NCBI GenBank assembly: GCA_038030265.1
Contig: CM075937.1
Span: 29,368,198-29,432,197 of the forward strand
Direction of reading: 5' to 3'
Origin: Corythucha ciliata
Taxonomy: Eukaryota; Arthropoda; Insecta; Hemiptera; Tingidae
DNA length: 64,000 bases
The notes under the pieces were generated by a model. That model ran no database searches. It saw only the letters and a list, made by a program, of their open reading frames with translations, and was not told the DNA's origin. Numbering within the stretch: position 1 is the first letter of the stretch; the number at the start of each line of letters is the position of its first letter. Shown here one piece after another: positions 11,571-23,073 of the stretch. A program made the position numbers and the translations under genes.

Positions 11571-13647
11571 AATTCGGCCATTGCGAATAACACATACACT
11601 GAATTGGGCAGCGCGGTCACTCAAGTGTTCAATGCCTTCCAAAAGGTACGGATATTGATGACTTTCATAAATGCCCCAGAGCACTCATCGGCCAAGTTGT
11701 GAAACCACGCAGTGCATTTGGCGGTTGGAGGATCAACTTTTATTAATTACATTAAACTAGCTGTACGTCAATTCTTCCTCGGTGACCCATGACAAGTGAG
11801 TCATTCTTTTGAAATATGGCCGAAATTCGTGTATCTTTTTCTTGGTAATTCAATCTTTCCAACTTCAAATGTGAGAAGAAGTTTTATTTTGTTCGGTCTT
11901 GGCTTCGAATAAAGAATGTCAGGGTTGGGGCGTGGGGCTTTTATCTACTTCATGGCAAATTCAGCGTCTCCTTCGCGTGTCTTCCTCTAGCTAATCCTTC
12001 TCCATGTCGAATATAAGATTTTTCCAACTTCAAACGGATTCCATTATCCTATTATAGGAGTACATGCTCTTGGATTTTTGAAATTTTCTCAACGACTCCA
12101 GCATTTGCTGAGGCACGTACACGTATGCTGCACCACAAATTCCTGAATTTTTGGTTCTTGTTTTCACAGTGATTCTATCGAGAATTTTTTTTCTTCGTCT
12201 CCTCTTTATTCACCCAATGCCCTCTAACCCTCCACCCCCTTCTACTCTCTGTTACTTCAGAATCTCTTCAGGGCACAAAGCTTTTTTTTTGCTTTTCAAA
12301 GAACGTCATGAATAGACTTGAGCTTGGATTGGACTTTTTCTTTCTTAGTTACACGCGCTCTCTCACATTTTCTCACTCTCAGTCCCTCACCCATTCTCAC
12401 TGGGTATTCTTGTTAGCTTGAGCGTTTGAAAGAGCTCTTCACCCTTTCCCATGTTATTCATAAAGGCGACTAGCTAGCTCTTTTTTCTATCAATATTCAT
12501 AAACTAGGTCCTTTCTTATTTTTAAAAACACACCAAGGAACAAAAATTAGCTTCTCTGATTAAGATTATCTCCAGAGAAAATTGAGTGGAGTTGAGCAAC
12601 GTTACTTGACGCTTTCTTTTTCATTTAGATGTCTGGGTGGATAGAAAAAAAAATTTGAGGTCAAACAGCTTCACTGCGGATTCCTGTTCTGTTCCTGGAC
12701 GAACAAAGAGTTTGGGCTGCTGTGAGTACATCAGGAACGACGAAACTGTGAACAGCGACCAAAGTAGGTATAAAAACTGGTGGGACTTGAGGGGGAAACA
12801 ATTGCACTAGATTGCCTCGGCTAATGTTTTTTACGCGTCAAGACGTTACATTATACGAAATATCATTGTTATTGACCAAGAACTGTAACGTATCTGTCAG
12901 TTATTAGCACTCGATTGGGTTATTTTTTTAAACACCAGCTATGGTGTAGCCCTAGGTGCATGGGACTGACGGAATCTGAAGCACAATAGCGGGGTCCAGG
13001 TTTCTGAATGAATGTTTGAGAAAAATTTGAGAACGCGGAGGCTTCCATAAAATGTGCTTAGACAATTACGCCCAAAAATACTGAAAAATAAATTCGATAT
13101 CGGGCCTCTACATTCACGTATCGAGGCAACTTCGCCGACATTCGACGGAAGTGTCTTTAGGGTAAGGATCTGATTGACGGGAAACTAACAAAAATCGGCT
13201 TAAAGGAAAAAAAGCCAGCCGAAACATTCATAATTTTTCTTTGCTGCTTCGTCTTTTACAATCACCGACGGTATTCTCTTCTACTACTGCTCGTCGTAGG
13301 CATTTATCTTCTCGTCCCTCTTCAAAAGAGTCTGCTAATGATTTGAATGAACAATTCTCCACAAACCCCATTCATAAATAGGTTTCTGTAACAACATAAT
13401 CCACATAGAATTAACTCTGCGGAAATTTCTATTTAGACATTTAGTTATTCTTAACAAAGGTGTTGGCTAATGGAATGGATTCCCCCTAATGCCACACACA
13501 AACAAAAATACCCTGAACTTCCTATATTGTACAAAAAATATTTTATTGTTAGCCTGAAGCTACTTGTTCTAGTATAGTAAATAAGAGTTATTCAGTTTTA
13601 AGCTGTAAAAGCTATTAATTTGCCCGGATAAATAGAGTTTTCCTAAC
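11571..13647. other. No gene recognised
   Basis: Pyrimidine-rich stretches near 12160-12560. No coding homology or clear repeat structure. Confidence 0.4.
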
Positions 13648-15178
13648 AGTCCAGTCAAACAGTAGTTCCACGTGGACTAAAATCTCGTCTTTGATTTTTT
13701 CACTTTATTCTATGTTTTTTGGGGTGAGGTACACGAATCTGAAGAGATCCAACAAAATTTCCTTGTGCGATTTGAGAAAATCGCCAAAAACCGCTCATTT
13801 TTGGCACTTTTTTCAGTTTTTCGTTTATAACGCCTTAATGACACATTCTACGGAAAATGTTACCCTCTCATTATTTGAAAAGCATTGAATTCTGCGTCGA
13901 ATCGTTCTTTCTTTTGTCACAATTGACCCAGCCGTTTCACCGGTATTGATTTTTTTTAAATGGTTAATTTAGCCACTATTGGTAAAATTAATAAAAATTA
14001 CTAAGACAGCGGCAACTTAAAAGCGGCTGTTCCAATCGGAAAATGTCATGAAATCAAAGTGGTTCAGGATTGAATTTTACATAAGTGAAAAGCCTTAAAC
14101 CCTACAGGAAAAATCATTGGTATCAGTTATGCGACGAAAACGCGAAAAAAGGCGGACCAAAAACCACGTTTTTCTTCACATTTTTGACAGTAGCTCGGAA
14201 ACTAATAGTCCAATTTTTTTCTATGAAAAACGATCTGAAAGCTGATTGAATTTTCTATCTGACCTATTATATGAAATTTCATTTGAAGATTGATATAAGA
14301 CAGGGCCATAACGACAAACGATTTGAAATTTGTTGCAAAAAACCGTTTTTTGCCACGTTTCGGCCTATAACTCAAAACCTATCCATCCAATTAAACTTTA
14401 AAGAAGCTCATCTGAAAGCTCGTTAAATTTCCTATAAGGAGTCACTTATGGCGTTTTTAGAAAGACCCGATAAGTGGCAATAAAACGCAGTGGGAAATTC
14501 GCAAAATGAGTAATTTTTCAATAACTCTTTTATTCAGCCGAACGTTTTTGCCTATAACTATCGAACGAAGCCTTCGATGAACATTGCACTATTTTTCGGT
14601 GAAAGCTGGTGAAATTTACAGTCAGAAACCATATTTGGCAAATTTTTGGAGGCCCGGAAAATATTCTGTACAGGGCGATGAAAATAGGTTTTGTTTCAAA
14701 AAAAGTGGCTATGCCCACCAACTTTGTCCACAAATCTTGAAAATCAACATATCACCAGTATCATAGGTAGTGTCCGAGATTACATCACTCAACTGAGAGT
14801 TGAACTACTTTTATTTTTTCACAAAATTTTGCCAAAAGCGACTAAATATGACCATTTAAAAAAAAATCAATATCGGTGAAACGGCTAGGTCAATTGTGAC
14901 AAAGGAAAAAATGATTCGACGCAGAACTTGATGCTCTTCAAAAAAGAACAGGGTACAATTTTCCGTAGAATGCGTCATTGAGGAGTTGCAAGCGAAAAAC
15001 TAAAAAAAGTGCCAAAAATTATCAGTTTTTCGCGATTTTATCAAAACGCACAAGGACATTTTGTTGGATCTCTTCAGATTCGTGTTCCTCACCCCAAAAA
15101 ACCTAGAATAAAGTGAAAAAATCAAGGACGAGATTTTTGTCCGAGTATGGTGTTGTTTTTATACGATTTGACTGGACT
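13648..15178. mobile_element. Non-autonomous element with ~340-bp inverted arms
   Basis: AGTCCAGTCAAA at the left pairs with TTTGACTGGACT at the right, and homology continues inward for about 340 bp (for example CTTTATTCTA-GTTTTTTGGGGTGAGG, GATCCAACAAAAT, CCGTTTCACCG). The centre, about 13990-14835, repeats a motif of the type 'CTATAACTC..CCAATT..CTGAAAGCT..TTTCTAT' roughly every 170-180 bp. No transposase. Superfamily unassigned. Confidence 0.72.
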
Positions 15179-15762
15179 ATAAGGCTAAAACTATTAGCCT
15201 GACATTGCCTGCCTTCATCACGGACGTATTAGCTGTAAATGTACGTTGATTTCACGAAGTAAGAAGAGAATCATTTAGCGTGAAGCGAAGGCTTACACCC
15301 CTACGCTGATAGTTATCTCCTATTTCTTCTTCGCAATGTTTTTCTTATTGAGAATGTTCTTTGATTTTATTTATTTTTTTGTTTGCTTGCTGGAAACGAG
15401 TAAATTCAATTTTATCTGTCGCTGTCTAGCTCTAAATTATCAATAATCCACCCACGGACAGATTTTCTCACGAACCATCATTTTGCCCTGGTCGGTTATG
15501 AAGAGAAAAGCAAAGAGAACGTTACTAAAATGAGAAATGACAATGTCAGTCGGGTTTTGTCAACAAAAAGTCGTGGACAATAACGTGGATTTCAACGATT
15601 TAATACAATGACCTGGACAAGGAGGTCTTAAATCTACTAGCATTTTATCCACGCTGTCCAGTTTACAAGGAAATATCATATTCTCTTAAACCTAGCTGAA
15701 TCAACCCTCGTTTCATCTTGCCATTAAATAAATGAAATTCTTAATAGAACGTGAACATATAA
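15179..15762. other. No gene recognised
   Basis: Nothing supported between the long-arm element and the next MITE. Confidence 0.4.
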
Positions 15763-15903
15763 AGCCGGCTCCACACCTGCGGTGTTTGCCAAATAACGAG
15801 CAAAATATTAATCAGTTTCTAGCATTGCCTAGAAACCGTCCAACTGAAAATTGAAAAATATTTTGCTCGTTATTTGGCAAATACCGCATGTGTGGAGCCG
15901 GCT
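15763..15903. mobile_element. Palindromic MITE, family B (copy 1)
   Basis: Ends AGCCGGCTCCACAC and its complement, flanked by TAA on both sides. The arms continue for about 55 bp (TTTGCCAAATAACGAGCAAA). The centre is GCATTGCCTAGAAACCG. A second copy at 47641-48300 is interrupted by a hAT-type insertion. TSD and termini suggest PIF/Harbinger-type mobilisation (inference). Confidence 0.82.
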
Positions 15904-15906
15904 TAA

Positions 15907-16046
15907 GGGCCGCTTTATCAATTGTCGATTAAGGAATTTAAAGAACTGATTTAGACAAATCATCTGCGAAGCATGACGAAATATTTGATCATGAAACAGA
16001 TGAAGTTTTTAGTCAGCTCTTTAATCAACAATTGATAAAGCGGGCC
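15907..16046. mobile_element. Palindromic MITE adjacent to family B copy
   Basis: GGGCCGCTTTATCAATTG and CAATTGATAAAGCGGGCC are inverted ends, with continued pairing inward (GATTAA, AAAGAACTGA). It abuts the preceding MITE with only the TAA between. Confidence 0.72.
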
Positions 16047-16840
16047 GAAGACTTCTTGGAGCAAACACGTGGGGCTTTGGCAATTGTTAGTCGCGATCAC
16101 GTGGAAAACAAATTAAATTCCCCCTTCCCTTCAATAATTCTTATATCTTTGACCAATCATCAACGCTTCGTTTCAGCGAGTAAATGGGCCGAGTCGTCGT
16201 TTATTCGTATGCTCAGTAAGTCAAGGAAAAAGCAGTCCTGTTTGACCTATCGGGATATTAATCATATCTGGGATATGCACGCTGATTAAAATTTGACGTA
16301 TAAAGGACTCCCTGAGGGATCTATTGTATTATTCATTCAATTAACTCTACCCTTCGGGTTAACTACAAGACATCTTGTTCCTTTTACTTCTCACGCCTTT
16401 ATTGAGTGTCTATATATTCAATTGTTAGGCGAGTTCGGAATCGTCGCTTAGGGAGTCAAGTTCCGCGGCATAGACATAAAAGCCGTGAATGTAGAGAAGA
16501 GTCAAGACCGAAAAAATCACCATAATACTTCGAGCATTTTCACAAACATTTGTACTGCCCCGAATAGTCGCACCGTCAACCATTCTAATTATTGTCATTG
16601 GGTTAGGATGAGACCCACATTGCTTAAGCAGTTTTAGGGCTATAGTGTTTGCTCTTTCATTTTCTGACTTACCTGAAGGAACAATATCCCTCCATTCAAC
16701 AACGCATGTCTTCGAAAAATAAAAAGCAAAATTTAGTAAAAGATACTCCGCCTAGTAAGAGAATCAGCTTTCCTACGAAAGCTCAGAAAAATAAACAAAA
16801 GAAGAGCCAGTACTTTTAAAATGGAAAATCTTAAAGTAAT
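16047..16840. other. No gene recognised
   Basis: Open frames up to 85 codons, none with recognisable homology. Confidence 0.4.
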
Positions 16841-16843
16841 TAA

Positions 16844-16981
16844 GACCCATTTTCACCAACAAAATTGATCTCTTTTAAAGTTGATCGTGATTAGTTGCCA
16901 ATAACGACCCATTTAAATTCTGACATTGTAATCGTGATTATAGTTGTTGATAGTGGTTCAAGAAGTTGGTGAAATCGGACT
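16844..16981. mobile_element. MITE with CCATTTTCACCAAC-type ends
   Basis: GACCCATTTTCACCAAC at the left pairs with GTTGGTGAAATCGGAC at the right; both sides are flanked by TAA within a TTAA context. No coding capacity. Confidence 0.68.
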
Positions 16982-17114
16982 TAAGTTATCTGATACGAAA
17001 GATTGAAAATAATGTCATTTCTATCCCACCTATATTTTACTGCAGGGCCGTTTCTAATTAACATCCGATCGGCTCCCATCATAATCTTGACAAATCACGT
17101 CGTTGTAACTCTAT

Positions 17115-17329
17115 AGCTCGTCAAGTTGAACAATAGACCTCGACTTCGCCTGACGAGACCTTCTGGTTATACTTTCTCTTACCCTCTATGAAACCTTGGC
17201 TTGATAAATACACTTTGATGAATAGATCTTTGGAACAACTTCGATAACGAAAGTACAAGATGGGGGAGAAGTTGCAACTAACTGAATGAGACAGCGCTGT
17301 CCGCGGGCTCAAGTTCTTCTTGACGGGCT
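17115..17329. mobile_element. MITE with AGCYCGTCAAG ends (copy 1)
   Basis: Begins AGCTCGTCAAG and ends CTTGACGGGCT. A second copy at 37645-37858 shares the right half almost exactly (GAAGTTGCAACTAA..GAATGAGA, GCGCTGNCCGCGGG). Confidence 0.65.
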
Positions 17330-17389
17330 CGTAAGGAGTTGCATGCCATTTTCTACTAACGTCTTATTGCAACCGAAGACACAGCAGTT

Positions 17390-17598
17390 TCGAAGAATTC
17401 AAGGAGGAATTATTGAGCCCTCAGCCATATGTTCATTTTTTAAATATGTATGCGCATTTCGAAGCGACCCCCGCATCCTCATCAGCACAAATAAACAAAA
17501 CATTTTGTTCCCACTGCAGTCTGTCGGGAAAAGTGCATTTCATTCAAGCGACAATCGACTCAAACCTCATAAGTTTGAATGACATCAATAAATTATGA
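17390..17598 (+). pseudogene. C-terminal part of an unrecognised protein (copy 1)
   Basis: A frame of 69 residues beginning FEEFKEELL, through HFLNMYAHFEATP and FCSHCSLSGKVHFI, to DINKL and a TGA stop. I do not recognise the family. A diverged copy of the same protein lies in inverse orientation at 20306-20180 and 19440-19347, so the two copies form an inverted pair. Differences between the copies change amino acids as often as not (E/K, S/N, H/N, L/F, E/G), which argues against current selection on the protein. No start or upstream exon is identified. It may belong to a transposable element whose ends I cannot define. Confidence 0.5.
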
Positions 17599-17616
17599 AT
17601 GCAATTTAGGCCGCTA
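17497..17616 (+). repeat. Left arm of inverted repeat (partner 19320-19432)
   Basis: About 115 bp nearly identical in reverse complement to 19320-19432. It covers the C-terminal end of the unknown coding-like sequence and continues past its stop. Confidence 0.8.
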
Positions 17617-17925
17617 TAAAGATTTTAATTGCAAATAACTCCTCTTACAACATCCTCCCTTCCAATCGTATAGGCAACCCACCCGACTCTGTTCACTGTG
17701 GTATGGTCACGGGAGTGAAACTTATACGTAAGAAAACCGAGTAACAAAGTTTAGTTTGGTCGCCATTCACGGGAAGCGCTAAATGTTTTTTAAATTACAT
17801 TTTAAAGATACCCTGCGGCCCTCCTCCCTATTAATGTCAGTTTGGCGAATAAATTTGTGAAACTTTGCATATCCACTCCATTCACTCCAAGCTGACGCTG
17901 TCACTTTTGAGACGTGTGCGAAGTT

Positions 17926-18632
17926 CAAGGTATATAGACTACAGAGGTATGCTCCTAACTTTTTAGCTAATCATAATCATTCGCGCAATGACGTCACGGG
18001 GTTAGATCCATTTAAATCAGACGGTAGGTATTTCAATAAAATATCCCCGTCAGTATTCGTTACCAGGAAGAAATCCAAGTTTTACATTTGTAAGTGACTG
18101 GAATCACTGCTAAAACTTGGGGGAAAAGGCCTCGACATGTGAGCGGAACGACTTTACACGGAATGACTTTACGTCAAAAATTGTTGGGAACAAGTTTACA
18201 AAAAAAAGTAGCGGCTGGAACGAACTTTCACGCGCCCGATCAATCAAATATGAAGATGACTTTCGGTCATAAAATGACCGAGTATTATAATTGTAAGGTA
18301 TGCTTCCTTACAATTAAACAATGGAATATCAATTCAACACTTTGAATTACTAACCCCACCGATACGAGAGTTGATGTAAATCCAAAGAAATTCCTAACGA
18401 TAGTCTGGTTTCGGGTAAAACAACCACAATGTTATTAAAAATAGGCTATAACAAAGCTATACAAATATAGTAGGCTGGGTGAATGAGATGAACAAGGCAA
18501 AAACAAACCAAGCAAGACTAAAAACCACAGTGACAGAAAGGGCCCACGAGCTCAAGTCTAACCCGGGTGACGTAGTGGTTGCCAAGGGATAGCCCCTAGA
18601 TACGAGCATACCTCTGTAGTCTATATACCTTG
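17926..18632. mobile_element. 707-bp element with 29-bp inverted ends and 9-bp target duplication
   Basis: Left end CAAGGTATATAGACTACAGA and right end its complement, extended with GAGGTATGCTC (29 bp, perfect). Direct duplications TGCGAAGTT at 17917-17925 and 18633-18641 flank it. Inner imperfect pairing adds TGACGTCACGGGGTTAGA with TCTAACCCGGGTGACGT. A 9-bp duplication is typical of Mutator-like (MULE) elements, but there is no transposase to confirm this. Confidence 0.82.
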
Positions 18633-18703
18633 TGCGAAGTTGAGCAAATTCGATTATATTTTATTTTTAATTATTTTTTTCGAATATATTGTTGTTCGGC
18701 AAA

Positions 18704-18798
18704 ATGGGCCACGAAAAATGTATCGTTTCTGGATGTTCGTCGATGTATGAAGCTGGTGGCGTGATCGGGTTTTTTCGAATTCCTAAGGATGGCAGGTT
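18704..18798 (+). pseudogene. Possible THAP-like first exon
   Basis: From ATG 18704 the frame reads MGHEKCIVSGCSS and then GFFRIPKDG, fitting the C-x(4)-C and FF-x-IP start of THAP zinc fingers. GGCAG|GTTCGC after it could be a 5' splice site. No convincing next exon was found. It lies inside the inverted pair at 17.4-20.3 kb. The match is short, so this is tentative. Confidence 0.35.
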
Positions 18799-19346
18799 CG
18801 CTGATTTTATTTTTCTAAAATTTAGACGACACCTAGACCGCAAGTTTGTGGTTTTAGTAACGCATACATTTATTTGTGTCTCTGAGAAGTCAATTTTTAA
18901 ATAAATAAATGGCTATTCAAGCAAAACTTTGGTTTTTCATTTATCTATTTCTGTGAATATTCAAGGCTGGACAGGAAAATGTTCATCTCATACATTTTAT
19001 TAGTGCATTTCATCATTTTTTAGGCGTTTTCCAGAAAAAAAATTGGATGATTCAATTTGAACTTAAACATCTGAATACGAACGTTAAAATTAAGGGAGAC
19101 GGTAAAGATGAATGGAGGAGGGGAATGGAGTTCAGAAGTTCCCCCCGTACGTCGCGTGGTCAACCGAAGGTTCGGTCGCTATTCACTTGGATCGCCACCG
19201 TCGCTCAAAATCGGCCTCACTTTTTCCCTATTCAGATTCTTCTCTAAAGAGTATTAAACCGCTCCCCGGGTATAGTGTACACTTATCATTTTGTTCCCGC
19301 CGAGTTGGTGACTTTCTATCACGGCCTAAATTTCATTCATAATTTA

Positions 19347-19440
19347 TTGATATCATTCAAACTTAAGAGGTTTGAGTCGATTGTCACATGAATGAAATGC
19401 ACTTTTCCCGACAGGCTGCTGTCGGAACAAAACTTTTTAG
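19347..19440 (-). pseudogene. C-terminal end of the unrecognised protein (copy 2, distal piece)
   Basis: On the minus strand this reads KFCSDSSLSGKVHFI, then TIDSNL and DINKL with TGA, matching residues of the 17.4-kb copy. It is separated by roughly 740 bp of inserted sequence from its upstream piece at 20180-20306. Confidence 0.5.
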
Positions 19441-19464
19441 ATTACATAATTTTCAGATAACGAT

Positions 19465-19568
19465 TTTACATTAGGTTAAACGGTATGTCGCAATTTCACC
19501 ATTACCAAGTGCCTGGGTTCGAATCTAAAACAAACTTTTTTTTTTAATTTTTTTTTTTTTTTTTTTTG
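19465..19568 (+). repeat. Possible tRNA-derived SINE remnant with poly-T
   Basis: GGGTTCGAATC matches a pol III B box, an upstream AGGTTAAACGGTA could be a degraded A box, and a T-rich run of ~30 follows. No target duplication could be matched, so this is weak. Confidence 0.3.
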
Positions 19569-20044
19569 TTCTCCCTTTTTGGCCCACCTTAGGATTTTTC
19601 ACTGGAGACTTATTAGGATGTAGGCAAAATAAATGAAATAGACCGCTCAAAATACAATGTCGATGAAATTTTTTGGTAATTGGATGGTCCAGTGAGGCAT
19701 AGCGTTAATTTAATAGCTCCCCTCCGCCAAAAACCCACCCGCCAAATCAACGGATTAGGTTCGCATGGGTCTCAATCGAAAGCGCATCCATTGCTCATTG
19801 CTCGAGTCAATTTGGGGGCCCATCGCAGCAACAGCCGTTAAATAGCGAATTTTATAAGAATTTAACCCCAGCTTTCACGCTCTTCCCGTGGACCGATTTG
19901 GCTGGATTACGAACTCGTCCGAGATATTCACGCTATTGATTTTTAGGCCAAATTTGGTTGCCCTTAGTCAAAAATTGCGACCGTGATCGTGCTTTTAAAA
20001 AAAAGGCCATATATATTTTTGTGTATATATATAGCAAATCGAAC

Positions 20045-20165
20045 CGACCTTGGATTCGTGTTCTACAGGTTCTGAAACGTGAAAAAAATGTATCATGACC
20101 CATATTTGCCATCATCAGGGCGAGACCAATAATGCATTTTTTTGAATGAAATGCACTAAAATGAA
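20045..20165 (-). repeat. Repeat shared with 58240-58415
   Basis: In reverse complement this matches the 58.2-kb repeat: TTTTAGTGCATTTCATTC, then ATTGGTCTCGCC, ATGGGTCATG, and TTTCAGAACCTNTAGAACAC. The 58-kb copy has an additional inverted block. It is part of the insertion splitting copy 2 of the unknown protein. Confidence 0.65.
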
Positions 20166-20179
20166 CTCCGGGAGCGGGG

Positions 20180-20306
20180 AAATGAATGAGGGAGCGGGGG
20201 TCACTCCGAAATGCGCATACATATTAAAAAAATTAACATACGGCTGAGGGTTCAATAACTTCTCCTTGAATTCTTCGAGCGAAATATCAGCCAATAATTG
20301 GGTCAT
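20180..20306 (-). pseudogene. Unrecognised protein (copy 2, proximal piece)
   Basis: Minus-strand frame starting MTQLLADISLEEFKEKLL and continuing NFFNMYAHFGVTPAPS, homologous to 17390-17480 on the plus strand. After TPAPS the homology stops at inserted sequence and resumes at 19440. Confidence 0.48.
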
Positions 20307-20309
20307 CGT

Positions 20310-21259
20310 GTGTACACAGCGGTTTTCTCTGGATCCACCTTTGAGAGATATCCCACGAGCGCCTTACCATTTCTTTTTTTGTACTCGCCAGCTCACCGTT
20401 TCGTTTTAGTGCTCAGAGAACGCCACGGGTTCAGCAAAATGGTCGAAAACGTTTTTAGTCGGTGTTTTCGTGTTTCATTGCCCCAAGAAATAGCCGACAG
20501 TGAAAGTTTCAGTACGTGGTAGGGTGTACCACGTACCCGCACAACCGTCTTGTTTTCTTGATTCGGTGTTGCCAAAGGTACATTATCAAGGCCTCCTCGT
20601 CACCATCACATTATTTAGCCGTAGTTCACAGTAAAAAAATGTCACTGACCCTCCTCATTGTAGAAAACCTCTGTAGTGGTTTTTTGTCAAATGACAACAA
20701 CAAATCACATGGAGTACCGGACTCAATGTTTCTCTGAAACGCCTCCAGATATCGCATTCCTTAGCTACAATCGCCAATAATCAATTTGTTCTCAGGTTTT
20801 TGTGATCCTTCTTCATTCTACAGTTCTTTTTTGTTCACACTTCTTTTCGGGTGAGGAATTACTGTAGTTCCACGGCCATTGCCACACCCACGGTAAACCA
20901 CTTTCAGATCTTCCCGTTCTCCCGATAATCAACGAAGTAAGAATAGAAATGAGTGTGAGAAGAGAAATGGACAGAAAAAAATTGATCTTCTCATCTTTTT
21001 GAGCGAGTATAGAGTGAATAAAAAATTCCTTCTATAAAGCTCGCTAAACTTAGGGAATTATTATGAACTTAAGATGAAGGTTTGAAGAAAGTTGCTTGGT
21101 GAAGGTGTGAAGTGGGGGAATGTTGATTACATTTTAGCGATCCTCACTCTCCACCTCACATTAAAAAAAAAAAAAGAACTTAGTTAATATGTTTGAAGTA
21201 ACATATTTTGTCGCGTAACAAGCTAGGCAACTTTTTTAGGGCATCAACTTCCAATGGTG

Positions 21260-21299
<40 letters not shown>

Positions 21300-21724
21300 G
21301 TTATTATTAATATTCAAATTTGTGTCTAATGTGGGAGAAATCAGCTCTGGTCGGTTCAAAATGGCATATCCACGCTACTCACAAAATGATTCATTTGATT
21401 GATTGGCACCTCCAGTCAAAAGCGCCAGAAAAAGAAACCACCGAGGACGGTGCGTCCACCACCACTTCGCTAAAAAGGATAGGATCAGCGAAAATTAAAT
21501 GCAAAACTTTCCAGGAGGTCTACAATGAGCTGGCGTAAAAATTCCGCCTAGGCGGTATCTATGCCAGTATAACATTATTTGCGATTACGCGTCATTAGCT
21601 ACGGCTTGCGATATTTTTTAACGCCAGCTCATGGTTAACCCCCTGGGGGTCAACCAGCGAGCACGGATAAGAAATAGAGGAAGTGTATCAATAAAAAATG
21701 CGATGCATGAAATACATATAATCT
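20310..21724. other. No gene recognised; (ATT)n at 21260-21309
   Basis: Contains an uninterrupted ATT trinucleotide microsatellite at 21260-21309 and a 10-bp perfect hairpin GTACGTGGTA/TACCACGTAC at 20513-20537. No coding homology. Confidence 0.55.
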
Positions 21725-22169
21725 CGTTTTATTTTTGACCTTTTTCTGTCGGATTGCTGAACTTTTCTACCACGACGTTTCGGCAGGATGATTCCTAACG
21801 TCTTCTGGCGGAGGCTTTTGCATTTTCGTTTTAATTGCTTTCCTTTTTATATCATCACATGGTCCTGTAGATAGATAGTTTCATGAAGTATTATTACAAA
21901 TAGGTGTAATGTGTAAATTGGTGATGAGAGGTGTATGAATTCTAGAAAGGTTGTCAATGTCAATCTCTCATCGCCAATTTACACATTACACCTTTTTCTA
22001 ATAATACTTCATGAAACTATCTATCTACAGGACCATGTGATGATATAAAAAGAAAAGCAATTAAAACGAAAATGCAAAAGTCTCTGCCAGAAGACGTTGG
22101 GAATCATCCTGGCGAAACGTCATGGAAGAAAAGTTCAGCAATCCGACAGAAAAAGGTCAAAAATAAAAC
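21725..22169. repeat. 445-bp near-perfect palindrome (arms ~205 bp)
   Basis: Arms 21725-21930 and 21965-22169 are inverted copies with few mismatches and a ~34-bp spacer. The outer edges (GTTTTATTTTTGACC and complement) are symmetric. The right arm has CGAAACGTCATGG next to a GACGTT stem, and the left arm its counterpart. No target duplication is evident. Confidence 0.85.
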
Positions 22170-22939
22170 AAATTAATAAAATCAAACCTGTCAAAAGAAA
22201 AAAACACTTTCACAATCTCATTTCCCCCTAGCTCCAATCGTTCTTGTGTACCTGCTGCTGAATCACAGTCAGTAGTGCGCTTACTGGCATCGTGTTAACC
22301 AGCTTTAAACGAGATGAATAAATAGAAGATGAGTTGCGTCTTTCTAGAAGGAGCTAAGCGGTAGAGTAAATAGTCAGAAAAACGAAGTTTTGAATACTCT
22401 AATGATAATGTTTTTCCACTCCGTTTTTTCTTTTCCTGGAAAAATAAATAAATTAGGTGAAGAAGGGAGGATTTGAAGCTTGCGACAAAAGAAAAACTCG
22501 AGCGGAAGAAAGAAGCAAAGTAGAAAACTAGTGAAGATGAAAGAAAGGCTTTGAAAGAGTAAATGTTGTCAAGGAAAGTTTGATAAATGGGCTGTTTTAA
22601 GCTCTTTCCTTCTCTTATCCACTCGCCCCCTTCCATCACACCTAACTCTCGAAAAAAGGCCAAAATCTTCATTCAAGGAAAACGTGGCGAGGAAGAGTGA
22701 GGGGCCTACGATTTATGATTTGCATTTTGCATACATCGGAATCAAATGGAAGGTCACTGCCGCTGTCTTATTTAGTTTTTTTGATTGCGAATCGGGGCCT
22801 ATATTCTCTAACAAAAAAGCAATAGCGAAAAAGCAAATAGGCAAAAAAGCAATAGTTTTTTCGTAGCGGAATGTAAATTCCATTCATTTGTTCGCAAAAA
22901 TTAATGAAATAGACCTTATATGTATTGCTTTTTTGTTAG
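22170..22939. other. No gene; small inverted repeat at its end
   Basis: CTAACAAAAAAGCAATA near 22809 pairs with TATTGCTTTTTTGTTAG near 22922-22938, directly abutting the next MITE. A 125-codon minus frame (22295-22672) is low-complexity and unrecognised. Confidence 0.45.
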
Positions 22940-23070
22940 ACCCCGTTCACAAGCTCTGCGCTCTGCGTCTGTGGAGTCTATGCAACCAAACAAACGTCTT
23001 CCCTCGAAAAATGAAGCATTTTGATAGGTTGTATTGACTCCACCGACGCACATCGTAGAGCTAGCTTGTG
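22940..23070. mobile_element. Palindromic MITE, family A (copy 2, diverged)
   Basis: CCCCGTTCACAAGCTC, TGGAGTCTATGCAACCAAAC and GAAGCATTTTGATAGGTTG match copy 1. The right end is degraded and runs into the TAA of the next MITE. Confidence 0.7.
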
Positions 23071-23073
23071 TAA

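Noticed and set aside
21200..21402. Poly-leucine open frame
   Set aside because: It is the ATT microsatellite read as TTA codons.
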